From Streptomyces sp. E2N166 (GTDB taxonomy: Bacteria; Actinomycetota; Actinomycetes; Streptomycetales; Streptomycetaceae), in the NCBI RefSeq assembly GCF_003671715.1, contig NZ_RAIF01000032.1, forward strand, positions 1,934,969 to 1,998,968: a stretch of 64,000 nucleotides of DNA. The letters run 5' to 3'. The notes under the pieces are model-generated. The model was not told where the DNA came from. It made no database searches and saw nothing but the letters and a program-made list of their open reading frames with translations. Shown here one piece after another: positions 60,782 to 64,000 of this stretch. The first letter of the stretch is position 1; the number at the start of each line of letters is the position of its first letter. Made by a program: the position numbers and the translations under genes.

Positions 60782-62165
60782 CGCCGCCCCCGCGTCCGGC
60801 GACGGCCGCGGCGCCCGCACGCAGGACACCGGGGGCCCGGACCTGCGTGTACACGGCCAGCATGAGGAACAGTACGGTGCACAGCAGCGCGGGAGTGCGG
60901 AAGCTCCAGGTGGTCACCAGCACCGCGGCGAGCGCCGGCGCACCGGCCGCGGCCAGCGCGGACACCGAGCCGAGCACGCTCGCGGTCCGCGACTGCACAG
61001 CCGCCGGTGTACACGAGATGGCGACGCTGGACAGGACCACGGTGACCAGCGGCACCAGCAGGGACAGTCCGGCGAACGCGATCCCCCAGGCGAGCGCACC
61101 GTCCGCCCACAGCAGTGAACCGCACGACACGGGCAGCAGCCAGGCGGTCAGAGTCAGCAGTCGCGTCGCCCCGAGCCGCCGTACGGCGTGGGCCGCCGTC
61201 AGCGAGCCCAGGAGACCGGCGGCTCCGGACGCGGCGAGGACCAGGCCGGGCGCGGCGCTGTGCCCGTCGGATCCGAGCCGGAACAGGGCGGTGTAGAACA
61301 GCAGCGTCAGCGCGCCGCCGGCGGTCGATGTCCAGACCAGGACGAGTCGCAGGACCGGTGATCCTGCGACGGTGACGACCCCGGTTCTCGCGGAGCCGAG
61401 CAGTTCGGTCCGCTTCCTGCGCGGACGGGGACTGGCGCCGAGGGTCGCCCCGTGCTCGGCGGCAGTCGTGTCCAGAGGGGTGCGGATGGCCCGCACACCC
61501 AGTGCGGCCGCCGCGTAGGAGAGCGCGTCGGCCAGGAAGGGCAGGGGGCGGGCGAGCTGGAAGAGGACGCCGCCGAGCGCCGGACCCACGATGAGCGCGA
61601 CCTGGTCGCCGACCTGTATCCCGGCCGCCGCGCGGGGCAACTCGGCGGTGGGGGCCAGGTGGACCAGGGCGCCGCGGGACGCGGCGTCGTAGGCCACGGC
61701 ACACAGGCGTTCCGTCAGAGCCAGCGCCACGATGACCCATAACGCGGGGCGGCCCAGGCAGGTCAGGGCCAGTACCCCCGTTCCCAGCGCCGCGACCGCC
61801 GCCGATCCCGTCATCAGCCTTCGCCGCCGGCCCCGGTCCGCGGGTACGGCGACGAGCGGTCCGAGGACGACTCCGGTCAGTGCGGCCGCACTCGCGAGCG
61901 AGCCGGCGGTGCCGGGGCTGTGCCCGAGTTCCAGGAGCAGCAGCGGGAGAACCAGTCCGGACGTCTGGCTGCCGAGCCCGTCGACCGCGTTGACCCACCA
62001 CAGAACTTTGAGGTCCCGGTGTGCCCGGCCGGGCGGACCGTCGTGCCTTTCCGCACGTGCGGTGTCACTTTCCCGCTCGGCCGTGGGGCAGTGCTCCTCT
62101 TGTGGCGGGACGGAGCGGCTGGAAGGCCGGCGGATCGGTGACGCGTCGACGTTCCCCACCCCCAC
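60774..62165 (-). CDS. MFS exporter, first gene of the RiPP operon
   Basis: A 463-residue transporter from GTG 62165. A long hydrophilic N-terminus of about 50 residues precedes 12 hydrophobic helices (WWVNAVDGLGSQTSGLVLPL, LTGVVLGPLVAVPADRGRRR with an MFS motif-A-like loop, LLVPLVTVVLSSVAI). Members of this group with a VxPLxxxPxxD pattern are often exporters of antibiotics. The start could be internal because the N-terminus is unusually charged. It overlaps the peptidase gene by 8 bases. It probably exports the mature peptide. Confidence 0.85.
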   Translation of the reverse strand: MGVGNVDASPIRRPSSRSVPPQEEHCPTAERESDTARAERHDGPPGRAHRDLKVLWWVNAVDGLGSQTSGLVLPLLLLELGHSPGTAGSLASAAALTGVVLGPLVAVPADRGRRRRLMTGSAAVAALGTGVLALTCLGRPALWVIVALALTERLCAVAYDAASRGALVHLAPTAELPRAAAGIQVGDQVALIVGPALGGVLFQLARPLPFLADALSYAAAALGVRAIRTPLDTTAAEHGATLGASPRPRRKRTELLGSARTGVVTVAGSPVLRLVLVWTSTAGGALTLLFYTALFRLGSDGHSAAPGLVLAASGAAGLLGSLTAAHAVRRLGATRLLTLTAWLLPVSCGSLLWADGALAWGIAFAGLSLLVPLVTVVLSSVAISCTPAAVQSRTASVLGSVSALAAAGAPALAAVLVTTWSFRTPALLCTVLFLMLAVYTQVRAPGVLRAGAAAVAGRGGGDE

Positions 62166-62529
62166 CGTCCGGCCGGGGGGCCACGCCGCACGGCGGCCCC
62201 CGCGTGTAGAAAATGTGCGCGAAGCGTGAAGTCGGACGGGAGCCTAGTCAGCGCTGGAGCTTGGCGACAAGGGGCCTACAGCGCGCAATCGTCGCCCGGC
62301 GCGGCCGAATTTGGCCGAGTAATGGCTGGTCAGGAGTGTAGGACCGTGCCCGGACCCGCGCCGCGAGTGCCGACCCGGCGGCACGCTTCGTTGGTGGGTG
62401 CGCCTTCACGTTCGCACAGGGGAGGTGTTGTGTTCGGGTGGTCCAACCGGGTCGGGCGGACTGTGGGCGTGAGGCGGTAGGCGTCCTGTTCACCGTTTCC
62501 CGTGTCGGAGCCGGGGGCGTCGGCCTGTC
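62166..62529. other. Upstream region of the RiPP operon
   Basis: A 364-base stretch between the operon and an IS701-like remnant, containing the candidate promoter at 62241-62270. No other feature is recognised. Confidence 0.4.
62241..62270 (-). promoter_or_regulatory. Candidate promoter of the RiPP operon
   Basis: On the minus strand TTGTCG (62265-62270) and TAGGCT (62241-62246) are separated by 18 bases, a housekeeping-type pattern, 75 bases before the GTG at 62165. Confidence 0.4.
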
Positions 62530-63038
62530 CTGCGACGGTTGCACGGCTGAAGTCGATCACGTGCGGGTGACGGTGGCGTGGCTTGCTCCGCGTCCTCGGC
62601 GGTGGCCTGGCTGTCTTTCCGGGCGTGCGGCTGTGTGGCGGGCTCGGGCGTCCATTGGCTGACAATCCCTGCTTTCTGGGGTTTCCCCGTTGATGAGCCA
62701 GGGAGGCACCAGGTTTCTTGCCGGGGCGGCAGCGGGATGCTCTCGGGAGTGGCGTTCGATGGAGCGGGACGGCGCTGAGACTGCCTTCCGTCGTCGGTGC
62801 CGAGGTGGTACACGACGTAGGCGCGGACCTCGTCGCGGACGATATCGGCGACCCGGCGGGCGCTTCGCAGTAGACGCTGCATTGGCCCGGGACGGACGTG
62901 CCCAGCTTGTTCGGCCGGCCGCCGGCAATTCTCGCGCACGACCCCGGAGAGCAGTCCGAGCAGGTACGCGCGGGCGGTGGCCCAGGGCTCCACACGTCCG
63001 CATCGCCCCGCGGTCCGGGCCACGACCTGGTCGAACAT
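62530..63038 (-). pseudogene. IS701-family transposase remnant
   Basis: From ATG 63038 the minus strand encodes FDQVVARTAGRCGRVEPWAT, ARAYLLGLLSGVVRENCRRP and AEQAGHVRPGPMQRLLRSAR, then VADIVRDEVRAYVVYHLG, the order and text of the N-terminal part of IS701-like transposases (RFxRVEPRxRAxxYLxGLL, ENxWxxAE, GMQRLL). After this the match is lost and only STGKPQKAGIVSQWTPEP-like fragments remain. It is an inactive relic. Confidence 0.7.
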
Positions 63039-63168
63039 CGCCCGCCGGCGGGCAGGGCCTACGCCATGGCGCGCGGTGACCGCACGATCATCAGGAGTCC
63101 GCACAACCCCCGATGATCTCGCGATGGCTGCACCCATGCCCAACCCGAGCCGTCACGGGACCGCGAAA

Positions 63169-63672
63169 TCAGAACGGATTCGTAGAAGTCCCGTCACCCT
63201 CGACATTGGCCACCATCCTGCGCAGTACCTTGAGCGCGGCCACGTACTCCTCGTCGCTGACGCCCTGATGGACTACGGCGCGTACCTCGGTCGCCAGCTC
63301 ACGGAGCCGCGCCCTGGCGGCCTCTCCGGCATCCGTGAGGTGCAGGCGCTGGCCATCATCGATCCGGAGCCATTCGCGGTGGAGCAACTGGTCGACAACC
63401 CTGGCGATCTCGTGCGGCCCGTCGGCAAGGTGCGTCAGCTGAGCGATGACCTCCTCATGGCTCGGCGCTGTGGGGACGCCGTTGACGCAGTTGAGTACCC
63501 AGTACTGCGGCTGCGTGACGTCGATCCTGGCCATGGCGTCACGCAGATGCCGGGTGACTGCCGTATGAGTCAGCCCGCACCAATAGCCGACCGGCTGAGT
63601 GGCCAGCATGTCATCGGTCGCGGCCGGGTTCGCCGGCGCCTGGTCAGTGGTTATTCCTGTCGGCGATTCCAT
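63169..63672 (-). CDS. MarR-family transcriptional regulator
   Basis: A 167-residue winged-helix protein from ATG 63672. LTHTAVTRHLRDAMARIDVT and QPQYWVLNCVNGVPTAPSHE form the first helices; DGPHEIARVVDQLLHREWLR is the recognition region, RIDDGQRLHLTDAGEAAR the wing and VLRRMVANVEG the terminal helix. It is a MarR-like regulator of the actinobacterial group with a GYWCGLTHTAV start. No divergent target gene is seen within the window. Confidence 0.85.
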   Translation of the reverse strand: MESPTGITTDQAPANPAATDDMLATQPVGYWCGLTHTAVTRHLRDAMARIDVTQPQYWVLNCVNGVPTAPSHEEVIAQLTHLADGPHEIARVVDQLLHREWLRIDDGQRLHLTDAGEAARARLRELATEVRAVVHQGVSDEEYVAALKVLRRMVANVEGDGTSTNPF

Positions 63673-63885
63673 GATCGCGACGTTACATTCCCCCGGCGCA
63701 CCGAACTAGCGGAACGTGCTATTCACTTCAACTCGTCGTGGGTACAGGTCGGAACTGCTGACCACCGTCATTCTCCTGGGCGCAGTTTCACGCGCCGCCA
63801 TCGCCTGCGCTGGCCACATACCCAGCGAGATTCAGAGCGTCGGGTTGTGGTGCTGGTGGCGTCGATACGCGGGTTGATCCTTTGG

Positions 63886-63913
63886 GGACGTCGGACGTCG
63901 GACGTCGGACGTC
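63886..63913. repeat. Four tandem copies of GGACGTC
   Basis: The 7-base unit GGACGTC is repeated four times without interruption. It lies in a non-coding gap between the MarR gene and the partial gene at the right edge. Confidence 0.8.
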
Positions 63914-63916
63914 GGC

Positions 63917-64000
63917 TCAGGTGGCCGTGCGTCCCCACTGGGATCCGATCTGCTGCCACTCGTCCTCCAACGCCGCGCGACGCCGACGGTTGAGGACCGA
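63917..64000 (-). CDS. C-terminal end of a partial gene at the right edge
   Basis: The minus strand from the window edge is open and reads SVLNRRRRAALEDEWQQIGS, then QWGRTAT, to a TGA at 63917. Codon use looks real but the length is too short to identify a family. Confidence 0.35.
   Translation of the reverse strand, partial: SVLNRRRRAALEDEWQQIGSQWGRTAT

Noticed and set aside
59309-60865. Plus-strand frame of 518 codons opposite the S9 peptidase
   Set aside because: Antisense shadow of a gene with a full Ser-Asp-His triad.
63886-63913. Possible CRISPR or iteron array
   Set aside because: The 7-base unit is repeated in direct tandem without spacers and only four times.

Overview
The window is a high-GC actinobacterial chromosome segment. 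Frequent GTG starts, strong third-position GC, and many SpoIIE-type phosphatases, ANTAR/GAF proteins and anti-sigma-type genes point to Streptomyces or a close relative. It is accessory-looking: intact operons are separated by long stretches holding gene and transposase remnants. No rRNA, tRNA, CRISPR array or replication origin was seen.

Layout. 1-4.3 kb: a partial HTH gene, a secreted protein, an ANTAR-GAF regulator, and a CmtR-like Cd/Pb sensor paired with a CDF metal exporter. 4.3-11.3 kb: a tightly coupled minus-strand aromatic-catabolism operon (fumarylacetoacetate hydrolase, cyclase, FAD monooxygenase, amidohydrolase, extradiol-type dioxygenase, second fumarylacetoacetate hydrolase), flanked by decayed LysR, MarR and SDR genes. 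11.6-14 kb: a terpene synthase and an IS5-family element inserted at the stop codon of a phosphatase gene. 14-21 kb: two SpoIIE phosphatases, a GAF-ANTAR regulator and an RsbW-like ATPase. 22-24 kb: a membrane protein and a secreted tripeptidyl aminopeptidase. 24.8-28 kb: an ECF41 sigma factor, a carboxymuconolactone decarboxylase-like protein and an SGNH hydrolase. 28-29.7 kb: a TetR gene and an F420/NADP oxidoreductase.

30.5-38.1 kb is a candidate small-molecule cluster: TauD-type dioxygenase, aspartate decarboxylase (beta-alanine), a PLP-fold-like protein, a FemAB/GNAT-like transferase, a Rossmann oxidoreductase, a methyltransferase and a divergent MFS exporter. 38-50 kb holds a DUF4760-like protein, a beta-propeller phytase, two more PAS-SpoIIE phosphatases, a DUF6196-like protein and several pseudogenes, including a fused GH15/TetR remnant.

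The two most distinctive systems are adjacent. At 50.9-55.5 kb are two SpoIIE phosphatases followed by a translationally coupled B12-binding protein and a STAS protein. The B12 protein has the W-x9-E-H signature and the His spacing of the CarH photoreceptor but no DNA-binding domain. This suggests a light- or B12-gated partner switch. At 56-62.2 kb is a complete RiPP operon: MFS exporter, S9 prolyl-oligopeptidase-like protease, a 40-residue precursor, a strong hairpin, a B12-dependent radical SAM enzyme and a DUF5825-like partner. The window ends with an IS701-like remnant, a MarR regulator and a partial gene.
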